From NCBI RefSeq assembly GCF_014155765.1, contig NZ_SCKT01000005.1:210016-274015 (forward strand): a stretch of DNA of 64,000 bases. Direction: 5' to 3'. The notes under the pieces are model-generated. The model saw only the letters and a list, made by a program, of their open reading frames with translations. It ran no database searches and was not told where the DNA came from. This DNA comes from Pantoea dispersa (GTDB lineage Bacteria; Pseudomonadota; Gammaproteobacteria; Enterobacterales; Enterobacteriaceae). The translations under genes were made by a program, and so were the position numbers. Below are positions 9,350 to 18,001 of the stretch, piece by piece (position 1 is the first letter of the stretch; every line of letters starts with the position of its first letter).

Positions 9350-9607
9350 CCACCAGCGCGCCGCAGCTGCGTCCGGAGGAGCCGGTTTATGTGTCGATCA
9401 AAGAGCTACATTGGTAACAACGCGGTGACCAGGGAGACGCTGGTGAACGCACTCACTGCGCAAACAGAAGGCAACAAAGAGACCACCATCTTTTTCCCGG
9501 TGGACAAATCTGTAGATTATGAACCGCTAATGTCGGTGATGGACCAACTGCGTGAAGTGGATTATCTGAAGATTGGTTTGATGGACAAGGAGATGGTGGA
9601 GAAATAG
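9350..9607 (+). pseudogene. Duplicated 3' fragment of exbD, frameshifted
   Basis: This stretch matches the last 270 or so bases of exbD (6360-6634), from CCACCAGCGCGCCGCAG to the stop codon. About 11 bases are missing near 9400 relative to exbD, which shifts the frame. After that point the reading gives GNNAVTRETLVNALTAQT and ends DKEMVEK, with about 12 differences in 64 residues from intact ExbD. The transmembrane segment with D25 is absent, so no functional product is expected. Its left end is fused to the Ig-protein tail at 9183-9348. Confidence 0.9.
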
Positions 9608-9640
9608 CGAATATGCTTTTCTGCATTAATAAATATTCAA

Positions 9641-9666
9641 AGGGCCACCGTTAAGGTGGCCCTTTT
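9641..9666. terminator. Hairpin terminator between exbD fragment and 1398-aa gene
   Basis: Stem AGGGCCACC / GGTGGCCCT with loop GTTAA, then TTTT on the plus strand. It lies between two converging 3' ends and probably also closes the leftward 1398-aa gene, which ends 39 bp to its right. Confidence 0.75.
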
Positions 9667-9704
9667 CCATTACATATTGAAACAGCGTCAACAATATCAG
9701 TTAA

Positions 9705-12700
9705 TTATTCAATGTTGTTAATAGCTTTATCCTGAATGAGCGTTTCCTCTCCTGATACAGAGTGAATAAATACCTGATAGCCATTGCTGTTTTTGCTCGC
9801 TTCTTCTGTCTCTTGACCCCATTGATTGATATTTTCGCTCTTAACGATATCTTCCAGTTTTAAAGTAATTGACTGATGTTGGATCTCACTTTGTTGACTA
9901 AACAACTCCTCATTTGCCGCAACCAGAAGCTCAGCGGAAGGAAGTTGCTTGTTGATAGACGTCACAGTTGTTGGATCACTGCCCACGTTAAATTCAGTAA
10001 CGTTAGTTTCTTCTCCGTTAAGCATCAGTAATGATGTACTGGAAAGTTCAAAATCAATATCCGGCGCATCCGGCGGAATGGTATCAACAATTATACTCCA
10101 GGAATTAGAGCTACCGCTGGTATTACCGGTCTGATCTTTTGCCTGAGCAGTAAAGGTATGCGTACCATCTGCCAGTTCACGAGGTGGTATGAAACTCCAC
10201 TCACCGCTGGCGTTAGCCTTAACGGAGCCAATGATGATAGCACCATCAAAAATGGTAACGATGCTATCTGCTTTGGCTGTACCCCAAAGTTCAGGCCGGT
10301 TGTCATCAGTATAATCACCGCTATTCAGGTCTCCCCGAATGCTACCGATGTCATCACGAATGCCTTTAATGACCGGAGCTGCAATAGTCGTATCAACCTC
10401 AATATCCCAGCTGTCGCTTTTGCCGCTGGAGTTGCCAGCGTCGTCGGTGGCGATGATGTGGAACTGGTGCTTCCCGTCGCTGAGGTCAGTGCCCGGGGTG
10501 AAGGTCCATTTGCCGTTGCCGTCGGCGATAACGGAGCCGCGTGGCACATTATCAATGTAGACGGTGACGACGCTGTCCCTTTCGGCGGTGCCGCTGAGGG
10601 TCGGGCGTCTGTCGTCGGTGACGCCGTCTTTACCGATGCTTCCGGTGACAGCACCGACGTCATCCCTCACGTCGGTGATGGCCGGCTTGCCCGGGGCAAC
10701 GGTGTCCACGGTGATGGCCCAGCTGTCGCTTTTCGCGCTGGCGTTACCGGCGGCGTCGGTGGCGATGATGTGGAACTGGTGCTTCCCGTCGGCGAGGTCG
10801 GTGCCCGGGGTAAAGGTCCATTTGCCGTTGCCGTCGGCGATAACGGAGCCGCGTGGCACATTATCAATGTAGACGGTAACGACGCTGTCCCTTTCGGCGG
10901 TGCCGCTGAGGGCCGGACGCTTGTCGTCGGTGACGCCGTCTTTGGCGACCGGCCCCTGGATGGCGCCGGCGTCATCGTTCACGCCGGTGATGACCGGCTT
11001 GTCCGGGGCAGCGGTGTCGAGGTTCAGGTAAAACTTGCCCGTCCAGGCGCTCTGCTTCACGCCGTTTGTTGAACGGGCACGGTACTCATAGCGGCCGTCG
11101 GTCGTCAGGGCCGGTGATTCGAGGCGCCAGTTTCCGCTGGCATCCACCACCGCTGAGCCTGCTGCCTGCCATGAGCCAGTGCTCAGCCCGAACTGCACTT
11201 CAATAATTGCGCCCGGCACGCCCTTGCCGTGCAGCACGGGGGTTTTATCATCGGTATATTCATTGCTTTTTACGGGGCCCGTTACGGCACCGGCGTCGTC
11301 CATGACGTGGGTGATTTCCGGCACGGCGTCTGCTGTGGCGTAAACTTTCAGCGTAAAGGTGTTTGACCAGTCGCTCATTTTGGCACCGTTAATACTACGC
11401 GCCGCAAAAGAAACGCTGCCGTCGGTTTTCAGGTCCGGGGATGTCAGGTGCCAGTTGCCGCTGGCATCCACCACCGCTGAGCCTGCCACGACCCACTCGC
11501 CGCCGGCCTTGCTGTATTTCACCTCAATTACCGCACCCGGTACGCCCTTGCCGTGCAGCGTCGGCGTTTTATCGTCGGTGATGCCGCCGTGCTTCACGTC
11601 ACCCTGCACCGCGCCCGAGTTGTCCACCGCATGAGTGATTTCCGGTGCTTTGTCGGCGCTGGCATACACTTTTACCGTGAAGTAGCCTGTCCGGTCGCTC
11701 ACCTTCGCACCGTTTACGGATCGCGCAATAAAGTGAACGGTGCCGTCGGTCTTCAGGTCCGGGGATGTAAAGTGCCAGTTGCCGCTGGCGTCAACCACCG
11801 CTGACCCCGCATCAATCCACCCGCTGGTGCCGGCCTTATTATATTGCACCGCAATTACTGCGCCCGGCACGCCCTTGCCGTGCAGCGTCGGGGTCCTGTC
11901 GTCCGTGATGTCACCGTTCTTCAGATTACCCTGCACCGCACCAGCGTCGTCTACCGCGTGGGTGATTTCCGGCGCTTTGTCGGCCTCGGTGCTGACGTTA
12001 AGGACGAACTTGCTGCTCCACGGGCTGTGGTTTGCGCCGTTAAAGGCGCGGGCCTGATACTCCCACGCGCCGTCGGCGCTGAGGGCCGGCGGAGTGAGCG
12101 TCCAGTTACCGTTTTCGTCAACAGTGGCGGTGCCGGCGGCCTGCCATGTCTTTCCGGCGGCGCAGAACTGCACCTCAATAATGGTGCCCGGTACGCCCTT
12201 GCCGTGCAGGGTCGGGGTTTTATCATCGGTGATGCCGCCGTTTTTAACGCTGCCGGTCACGCTGCCGGCGTCGTCAAGAATGCTTTCAATCGTCGGCGCG
12301 ACGGGCATTTTGGTGTCAACGGTGATGCCCCAGCTGTCGCTCTGCGCGCTGGCGTTGCCGGCGGCGTCGGTGGCGATGATGTGGAACTGGTGCTTTCCGT
12401 CGGCGAGGTCGGTGCCCGGGGTAAAGGTCCATTTGCCGTTGCCGTCGGCGATAACGGAGCCGCGTGGCACATTATCAATGTAGATGGTGACGGTGCTGTT
12501 CTTTTCAGCGGTGCCGCTGAGGGCCGGACGCTTGTCGTCGGTGACGCCGTCTTTGGCGACCGGACCCTGAATGGCGCCGGCGTCATCGCTTACACCGGTG
12601 ATGACCGGCTTGTCCGGGGCGGTAGTATCAACAGTCAGCGTAAAGTCTGTCGATTCTTCTCCCCAGCGTTCTTTTTTATTAAACGTTTCCTTTGCGATCA

Positions 12701-13901
12701 GGGTGAGTTTATGTATGCCGTCGGTCAAAGCTACTTCTGGTTCGATTGTCCAGATGCCATCCTGATCCGCAAGCGCACTGCCAATTATTTTTCCACTATC
12801 TTTCAAATAGACGATAGTGTTCTTTTGCGCAACGCCAGTGAGAGTCGGGACTTTGTCATCAGAGATCCCGCCATTTTCGATCATGCCAATCTGGCTACCC
12901 TGATCGTCATACATCAGAAGTAATTTCGGCGCGACAGGAGGAGTCGTATCCACTTTCAAGGTAAAAAGGGAAGGCAGGCTGATGTTCCCGGCCTTATCAA
13001 CTGACTGGAAGGCGAGGCTATATTCACCATCAGCAAAGGATTGAGGTGGAGTAAAACTCCAGTTCCCTTCTTTATCAATCTCGGTGGTGTAAGTCACCTT
13101 CCCTATGGTGATTATCATTGAACCACCACGGCCTTTCTCAGAAGGGCTGTTACCCTGGAATGTTGGCGTTGCGGTGTCTCTCTCCAGATACTGAACGGTT
13201 TTCACCACTTTATCTGACAGAGTGGCGCTCTCTTCATTTGAAATAATATTCGCAGGCTGAGTAATTGCTTTGCCTGTTTCGAACTGCGTTGACTTACTGA
13301 TAGTCCCGATCTTTAAATCAATGACTTCAGACTCAGCACCCAGGCGTTCAGTTTTATTAAAGGTCTCTTTGGCCACTAATGTAAGTTTGTGATCTCCGTT
13401 GCTAAGATCTTTTTCCGGTTCAATCACCCACACGCCATTTTCATCGGTCTTTGCGCTACCAATAATCGTGCCACCATCTTTGAGGTAGACAAGGGTGTTT
13501 TTCTGAGCAAATCCCGTCAGCGTTGGGCGGCGATCATCAGTGGTTTCGCCAGGGTTCACTATGCCGGTCTCATTACCCTGATCGTCATAGATGAACAGAA
13601 GCTTGGGTGCTGCGGGAGGCGTAGTATCTACAACTAGCGTAATTAACGTAGGTGGGCTAGGGTTACCCGCTTTATCAATGGTTTGAAAGAAAACGCTGTA
13701 TTCACCATCTTTCAGTGCTTCCGGTGCCGTCCAGCTCCAGCGGCCAGTCTCAGGATTGATGTCAACACGGTATTCCGTGTCGCCAATGACGATTCTCATC
13801 GTACCGCCAAGCCCAATCTCAGTATTGGCCGAGCCGCTAAAGGTTGGATTTGCTGTGGTACGCTCATGGATTATAACTTCTTTATAATCAAGGATTTCCA
13901 T
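9705..13901 (-). CDS. Large Ig-repeat surface protein (paralogue 2)
   Basis: 1398-aa protein with no signal peptide. Residues 1-200 and about 237-430 are two copies of the double Ig-like module that also opens the 746-aa protein (PTFSG..., DTTPPAAPKL...YDDQG). From about 434 to 1170 come eight Ig-like repeats of roughly 100 aa. Four are type A (TDDKRPALSGTAE ... YIDNVPRGSV) and four are type B (TDDKTPTLHGKGVPG), in the order A-B-B-B-B-A-A-A. Three A copies are almost identical in DNA. The tail (YQVFIHSVSGEETLIQDK) is a diverged form of the family ending. Both ends of the gene are A+T-richer than the repeat core. An adhesin or matrix protein exported by type I secretion is the best guess; no exporter is nearby. 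Confidence 0.75.
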   Translation of the reverse strand: MEILDYKEVIIHERTTANPTFSGSANTEIGLGGTMRIVIGDTEYRVDINPETGRWSWTAPEALKDGEYSVFFQTIDKAGNPSPPTLITLVVDTTPPAAPKLLFIYDDQGNETGIVNPGETTDDRRPTLTGFAQKNTLVYLKDGGTIIGSAKTDENGVWVIEPEKDLSNGDHKLTLVAKETFNKTERLGAESEVIDLKIGTISKSTQFETGKAITQPANIISNEESATLSDKVVKTVQYLERDTATPTFQGNSPSEKGRGGSMIITIGKVTYTTEIDKEGNWSFTPPQSFADGEYSLAFQSVDKAGNISLPSLFTLKVDTTPPVAPKLLLMYDDQGSQIGMIENGGISDDKVPTLTGVAQKNTIVYLKDSGKIIGSALADQDGIWTIEPEVALTDGIHKLTLIAKETFNKKERWGEESTDFTLTVDTTAPDKPVITGVSDDAGAIQGPVAKDGVTDDKRPALSGTAEKNSTVTIYIDNVPRGSVIADGNGKWTFTPGTDLADGKHQFHIIATDAAGNASAQSDSWGITVDTKMPVAPTIESILDDAGSVTGSVKNGGITDDKTPTLHGKGVPGTIIEVQFCAAGKTWQAAGTATVDENGNWTLTPPALSADGAWEYQARAFNGANHSPWSSKFVLNVSTEADKAPEITHAVDDAGAVQGNLKNGDITDDRTPTLHGKGVPGAVIAVQYNKAGTSGWIDAGSAVVDASGNWHFTSPDLKTDGTVHFIARSVNGAKVSDRTGYFTVKVYASADKAPEITHAVDNSGAVQGDVKHGGITDDKTPTLHGKGVPGAVIEVKYSKAGGEWVVAGSAVVDASGNWHLTSPDLKTDGSVSFAARSINGAKMSDWSNTFTLKVYATADAVPEITHVMDDAGAVTGPVKSNEYTDDKTPVLHGKGVPGAIIEVQFGLSTGSWQAAGSAVVDASGNWRLESPALTTDGRYEYRARSTNGVKQSAWTGKFYLNLDTAAPDKPVITGVNDDAGAIQGPVAKDGVTDDKRPALSGTAERDSVVTVYIDNVPRGSVIADGNGKWTFTPGTDLADGKHQFHIIATDAAGNASAKSDSWAITVDTVAPGKPAITDVRDDVGAVTGSIGKDGVTDDRRPTLSGTAERDSVVTVYIDNVPRGSVIADGNGKWTFTPGTDLSDGKHQFHIIATDDAGNSSGKSDSWDIEVDTTIAAPVIKGIRDDIGSIRGDLNSGDYTDDNRPELWGTAKADSIVTIFDGAIIIGSVKANASGEWSFIPPRELADGTHTFTAQAKDQTGNTSGSSNSWSIIVDTIPPDAPDIDFELSSTSLLMLNGEETNVTEFNVGSDPTTVTSINKQLPSAELLVAANEELFSQQSEIQHQSITLKLEDIVKSENINQWGQETEEASKNSNGYQVFIHSVSGEETLIQDKAINNIE
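10390..12610 (-). repeat. Near-identical Ig-repeat coding DNA
   Basis: Blocks at about 10491-10562, 10801-10872 and 12411-12482 carry practically the same 70-base sequence (for example CCATTTGCCGTTGCCGTCGG and CGTGGCACATTATCAATGTA), embedded in longer similar repeats. The B-type repeats between them share shorter blocks such as ACGCCCTTGCCGTGCAGC. This level of identity implies recent duplication or gene conversion. Confidence 0.85.
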
Positions 13902-13986
13902 TTAAAATTCCCTTTGAAAAGAATAGTGCGGTAACGGAGGCCGCAACAAAATGAGCCTGCATTCTTAACAAGTTTTTTAATGAGCT

Positions 13987-14005
13987 GTATGAGAAGCGTC
14001 TCGAA
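13987..14005 (-). promoter_or_regulatory. Upstream element shared by the three Ig-repeat genes (copy 2)
   Basis: GTATGAGAAGCGTCTCGAA lies 86 bp before the start codon of the 1398-aa gene. It carries the half-palindrome GAGA-N4-TCTC. It corresponds to 9088-9106 and 16312-16330. Confidence 0.4.
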
Positions 14006-14360
14006 CGCTCAATTAAGTAATATAAAAATAATTAGCCTGTTATATTAATTCAGTGATTTCCTTCAGGTTGACTGAAGGTCATAGTTAAAATGGTTCCATT
14101 ATTAGTGTTGTGAATTAAAACGGTTAATCGTTCATGAGGTCGCCTTCAGACATAAAATTTGAATTAAAATAATAACGGTGCGAGCTGCTCTTTGACTTGA
14201 GGGTGAGATTAAAAGGTGGGATTTGATTTTTTTAAATTATAATAAAATAACAAATGACATGGCAGGATAAAATATCTGGAGACTTAATACAGTTACGATT
14301 GTTATCGCCGGTGGCATGAAATTCCTGTGGCACCATCCATCACGTAATATATACGCTAAG

Positions 14361-14391
14361 AAAATAAAATGCCGTGCTACGCGCACGGCAT
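14361..14391 (-). terminator. Terminator of the 611-aa Ig-repeat gene
   Basis: On the minus strand, stem ATGCCGTGC / GCACGGCAT with a five-base loop is followed by TTTATTTT, 8 bp after the stop codon. Confidence 0.85.
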
Positions 14392-14398
14392 CGGGGAG

Positions 14399-16234
14399 TT
14401 ACACCAGTTGTAGTTGTACGCCGTCCTGCACCAGCAGTTCGGCGTCGCCGTGGCTCCAGACGTGATATTGCGTACCGGCGATGGTCAGGGTGCCGGTCTG
14501 CTGCGTCCAGCCATCAACCGCTTCGCCTGCCGGCAGGATATCCTGCAGCTGTACGCTGTCGCCCGGCTTGCCGTTCACCAGCAGCTGGGTGCTGTCATCC
14601 TCAATGAACAGCCCTTTGCCACCTTCGCTCAGCAGTTGGTGCAGCGTCAGCGCATCCGGCTGGGCTTCATCCTGCTGCCCGAACGCGGCATCAGGGCTGA
14701 CGTCGAGCACGAATTTGCTGCTCCAGTTGCTCTTCATCTCGCCGGTTGAGGCGCGCGCCTGATATTCCCACACGCCAGGCTGATGCAGATAGGGTGAGGT
14801 GAAGCTCCACTTGCCGTCGGCATCGACCTGCACGCTGCCAGCGTGGCGCAGGCCTTCACCCTGCACGCCATATTCGATCTCAATCACCTGGCCCGGCGTG
14901 CCGCTGCCGTGCAGCGTTGGCGTGGTGTCATCGGTTGAGTCGTGCTGATAAACCGGCCCCTGCAGCGGGCCCGCGTTGTCCCAGGCGTAGTCGATGGTCG
15001 GCTCCAGCGGCGCACCGGGGATCACCAGCAGCTCAAACTTATCGCTCCACGCGCTGGCTTTGCCATCGGCTACGCCGCGCGAGCGGAAACCCCATTCGCC
15101 AAAATAGGTCAGTTCAAAGCCGGCGAACTGCCAGTTGCCCTGCGCATCGACCGTCACGCTGCCCGCGCTGTGCCAGCCGCTGTTACTCAGGTTGTACTCA
15201 ATCTCAACGATGCTGCCCGGCGCACCACGACCTTCCAGCACCGGCGTTTTATCGTCGGTGGTGCCGCGATGGTACACCTGGCCGGTATGGGCGCCGGTAT
15301 CGTCACGCGCGCAGTCGATAGCCGGACGCAGATTTTCCAGCGCCGACATATTAAGGCTGAAATCCGGGCGGTAGTCGTCTTTGCTGTTCTCGTAGGAAGC
15401 GTAGAAGGTGTAGATGCCGTCACCGCTGATCATCGCGCGTGACTGAATCACCCAGTCACCGTTGGCATCGGTTTTAACGCTGCCTTTATAGCCGATGCCG
15501 CCGTGATCGTTCTGCGCGAACAGATAAACGATGCTGTTCGGCTCCGCGCGGCCCACGATCAGCGGCGAGAAGTCGTCGGTGGTGGAACCGCTGGCGAGCT
15601 GGCCCTGTACGGTGCCGACATCGTCAATGGCGTAGCTGATGGTCGGCGGCACCGGTCCGCTTTCAACCACAGTGATGTCGAAATGTTCAGAAGGTTCGCT
15701 GACACGGCCAAACTCGTCGGTCGCGGTGACGGTTAGCTGATGGCCGCCCGCGCCCAGCAGCGGCTCCAGCGACCATTCGCCGCTTTTACTGGCCACGGTG
15801 CTGCCAATCAGTCTGTCGTGATCGTACAGCCGCACCGTGCTGCCCGGCAGCGCATAGCCCTGCACTTTGGGCGTGGTGTCATCAATGGTGTGTCCGCGTC
15901 CGACCGGGCCGGTTTCGCTGCCGACATCGTCAAACAGCGCGGTGATCGCCGGTTTGTCCGGCACCGAGAGCGCGACGTCAACAGAGAACGGATGCGGTTC
16001 GCCGCTGTCGCCGATGCGCGCCATCATGTCGTGGCTGCCTTCGCTCAGCGAGAACGGCGGCTGAAATGACCAGCTGCCGTCGGCGGCAATCGGCGTGCTG
16101 TAGTGGTGATCATTGATAATGAATTCAATGATTTCACCGGCCTGCGCCGGCAGGCTGCCGCTCAGCAGCGGATAAGGTGTGCCCACTCGCAAGGTATTGG
16201 ATGAAAAGGGGTCAAAGCTGAGAGGTGTTAGCAT
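14399..16234 (-). CDS. Ig-repeat surface protein (paralogue 3)
   Basis: 611-aa member of the same family. It has a short N-terminal Ig-like module (residues 1-90), then four Ig-like repeats marked by TIDDTTPKVQG, TTDDFSPLIVG, TTDDKTPVLEG and STDDTTPTLHG. A connector (QQDEAQPDALTLHQLLSEGG) leads to the C-terminal cap DSVQLQDILPAGEAVDGWTQ that ends AELLVQDGVQLQLV. No Sec signal is visible, which fits C-terminal-signal type I export. G+C content is higher than in the other two. GGAG lies 8 bases before the ATG. It is the closest relative of the fragment at 9183-9348. Function as an adhesin is inferred. Confidence 0.75.
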   Translation of the reverse strand: MLTPLSFDPFSSNTLRVGTPYPLLSGSLPAQAGEIIEFIINDHHYSTPIAADGSWSFQPPFSLSEGSHDMMARIGDSGEPHPFSVDVALSVPDKPAITALFDDVGSETGPVGRGHTIDDTTPKVQGYALPGSTVRLYDHDRLIGSTVASKSGEWSLEPLLGAGGHQLTVTATDEFGRVSEPSEHFDITVVESGPVPPTISYAIDDVGTVQGQLASGSTTDDFSPLIVGRAEPNSIVYLFAQNDHGGIGYKGSVKTDANGDWVIQSRAMISGDGIYTFYASYENSKDDYRPDFSLNMSALENLRPAIDCARDDTGAHTGQVYHRGTTDDKTPVLEGRGAPGSIVEIEYNLSNSGWHSAGSVTVDAQGNWQFAGFELTYFGEWGFRSRGVADGKASAWSDKFELLVIPGAPLEPTIDYAWDNAGPLQGPVYQHDSTDDTTPTLHGSGTPGQVIEIEYGVQGEGLRHAGSVQVDADGKWSFTSPYLHQPGVWEYQARASTGEMKSNWSSKFVLDVSPDAAFGQQDEAQPDALTLHQLLSEGGKGLFIEDDSTQLLVNGKPGDSVQLQDILPAGEAVDGWTQQTGTLTIAGTQYHVWSHGDAELLVQDGVQLQLV

Positions 16235-16311
16235 AAGTATTCTCCACCAAAATCAACAACGGCGTGATTACCGTTGCCTGCCCAGCATAAAGGGGGAGGG
16301 GATGGCGGCAT

Positions 16312-16330
16312 GTACCAGAATCGTCTCGTT
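16312..16330 (-). promoter_or_regulatory. Upstream element shared by the three Ig-repeat genes (copy 3)
   Basis: GTACCAGAATCGTCTCGTT lies 78 bp before the 611-aa gene and matches copy 2 at about 14 of 19 positions. The common core of the three copies is AGA-N2-CGTCYCG. Confidence 0.35.
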
Positions 16331-16332
16331 TC

Positions 16333-16346
16333 TAAGACTGATCTTA
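16333..16346 (-). promoter_or_regulatory. RcsAB-like box upstream of the 611-aa gene
   Basis: TAAGACTGATCTTA is a perfect 5+5 inverted repeat with a 4-base centre and matches 11 of 14 positions of TAAGAATATTCTTA, the RcsAB-type consensus. It is about 100 bp before the 611-aa gene, next to the shared element. Control of the divergent transporter gene is less likely because that start is 290 bp away. Confidence 0.4.
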
Positions 16347-16568
16347 ATAAGTTCTGCTAATGAAAAAGGCATTAAAAAGAGTGGGATATGGCTCATGATA
16401 TTGTTTGTTGGGGATTGATATCGCTGAATTTATGCTACTGGTAAGGTCGATAGTCTGTGCTGCACCTGCCACCTGGAAAGCCCAGAATTATTAACTTTCC
16501 TCATAAGCTGATCGGACCGGCTGTGTTAACTATTTGTTACCTTTGTTTGTACTTTTGTAAAGTGCAAT

Positions 16569-16584
16569 GGTGAACAGGATCACA
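16569..16584 (+). promoter_or_regulatory. CRP site upstream of the MHS transporter
   Basis: GGTGA-N6-TCACA differs from the CRP consensus TGTGA-N6-TCACA at one base. If TAAAAC at 16606-16611 is the -10 hexamer, the site centres near -41.5, a class II position. This suggests catabolite control of the transporter. The rest of the 16235-16635 gap shows no gene. Confidence 0.55.
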
Positions 16585-16635
16585 TCTATTCGCGCGCCGG
16601 CAGGCTAAAACAGGAGAAAAACCAGGAAGGACGAT

Positions 16636-17958
16636 ATGAGCTCAAGTCACGCTTTACAAAAGTCATCGCAGGGCGGTGCCAAAACCATCTTTAGCGTTAC
16701 CAGCGGTAACTTTCTTGAGATGTACGATTTTATGGTGTTTGGCTACTACGCCACCGCCATTGCAAAAACCTTTTTCCCGGGCGACGATCCGTTCGCCTCG
16801 CTGATGCTGACGCTGATGACCTTTGGCGCCGGCTTCCTGATGCGTCCGCTCGGGGCGATTATACTGGGGGCCTACATTGACCATCACGGCCGGCGTAAAG
16901 GGCTGCTGCTGACGCTCGGCCTGATGGCGCTCGGTACGCTGACTATCGCGCTGGTACCAGGCTACGCCACGCTGGGCGCGGCGGCACCGATTCTGATTCT
17001 GCTGGGTCGCCTGCTGCAGGGCTTCTCGGCGGGCGTGGAGCTGGGCGGCGTCTCAGTTTATCTGTCTGAAGTGGCTCCCAAAGGCCGTAAAGGCTTTTAC
17101 GTCAGCTGGCAGTCAGGCAGCCAGCAGGTAGCGGTAATCTTTGCCGCGCTGCTGGGGCTGGGGCTTAATCATCTGCTGGCGAAGGACGCGGTGACCGAAT
17201 GGGGCTGGCGTATTCCGTTTGTGGTTGGCTGTCTGATTGTGCCGTTCCTGTTCTGGATTCGCCGCATGCTGGAAGAGACCGAAGCGTTCAGCCAGCGTAA
17301 ATCGCACCCGTCGATGGGCCAGATTGTGCGTTCAGTGGGACAGAACTGGGCGCTGGTGCTGGCCGGCATGCTGATGGTGGTCACCACCACGGTGATGTTC
17401 TACATGATCACCGCATTCACCCCGACCTTTGGTAAAACCGTGCTGATGATGAGTGACAAACAGAGCTTCCTCGTGACGCTGTTTGTCGGCATCTCCAACC
17501 TGTTCTGGCTGCCGGTGATGGGCGCGCTATCGGACCGCGTCGGAAGGCGACCGCTGCTGATTACTTTTACCGTGTTGATGATCCTGACGACCTGGCCGGT
17601 GCTGCACGGGCTGGTAGGATCGCCGACCTTCGCGCACCTGGTGGAAGCGGAGCTGTGGTTATCGTTTCTGTACGCCAGCTATAACGGCGCGATGGTGGTG
17701 TATCTGGCGGAGATCATGCCGGCTGAAGTGCGTGCTTCGGGCTTTTCGCTGGCCTACAGCCTGGCGACCGCTCTGTTTGGTGGTTTTACGCCGGCGATTT
17801 CGAGCTATCTGATTCATGCTACTGGCGATAAAGCGATGCCGGGCGTCTGGCTGTCGTTCGCCGCGGTGTGCGGCCTGGTAGGCACGCTGCTGATCGGCCG
17901 TATGGTGAAACAGTATCAGGCGCGGCACAGCGCAACAGTAGTGGGCGCGTCGCTGTAG
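16636..17958 (+). CDS. MHS-family proton symporter, citrate/tricarballylate type
   Basis: 440-aa inner-membrane transporter of the major facilitator superfamily (metabolite:H+ symporter branch) with about 12 hydrophobic segments. Family marks are VTSGNFLEMYDFMVFGYYAT at the N-terminus, the A-motif-like GAYIDHHGRRKGL, GRLLQGFSAGVELGGVSVYL, and the second-half copy GALSDRVGRRPLL. These closely resemble enterobacterial citrate (CitA) and tricarballylate (TcuC) symporters. Substrate choice between citrate and related tricarboxylates cannot be settled by eye. AGGAAGG precedes the ATG, and a CRP site lies upstream. No regulator or catabolic gene for citrate is adjacent. Confidence 0.8.
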   Translation: MSSSHALQKSSQGGAKTIFSVTSGNFLEMYDFMVFGYYATAIAKTFFPGDDPFASLMLTLMTFGAGFLMRPLGAIILGAYIDHHGRRKGLLLTLGLMALGTLTIALVPGYATLGAAAPILILLGRLLQGFSAGVELGGVSVYLSEVAPKGRKGFYVSWQSGSQQVAVIFAALLGLGLNHLLAKDAVTEWGWRIPFVVGCLIVPFLFWIRRMLEETEAFSQRKSHPSMGQIVRSVGQNWALVLAGMLMVVTTTVMFYMITAFTPTFGKTVLMMSDKQSFLVTLFVGISNLFWLPVMGALSDRVGRRPLLITFTVLMILTTWPVLHGLVGSPTFAHLVEAELWLSFLYASYNGAMVVYLAEIMPAEVRASGFSLAYSLATALFGGFTPAISSYLIHATGDKAMPGVWLSFAAVCGLVGTLLIGRMVKQYQARHSATVVGASL

Positions 17959-18001
17959 TTCGAGTGCGCGCGCGCTGGACTCACCCTGACTTTCTCTCAC
18001 T

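Larger units (their letters stand above)
13902..14398. other. A+T-rich gap between paralogues 2 and 3
   Basis: No gene is seen. The left part is the upstream region of the 1398-aa gene, with the conserved element at 13987-14005. The middle (about 14010-14300) is A+T-rich with no recognisable site. The right end holds the terminator of the 611-aa gene. Confidence 0.6.

Noticed and set aside
9045-9428. 127-codon plus-strand open frame over the Ig tail and exbD junction
   Set aside because: It is antisense to the Ig-protein tail and out of frame with the exbD remnant; both real homologies lie in other frames.
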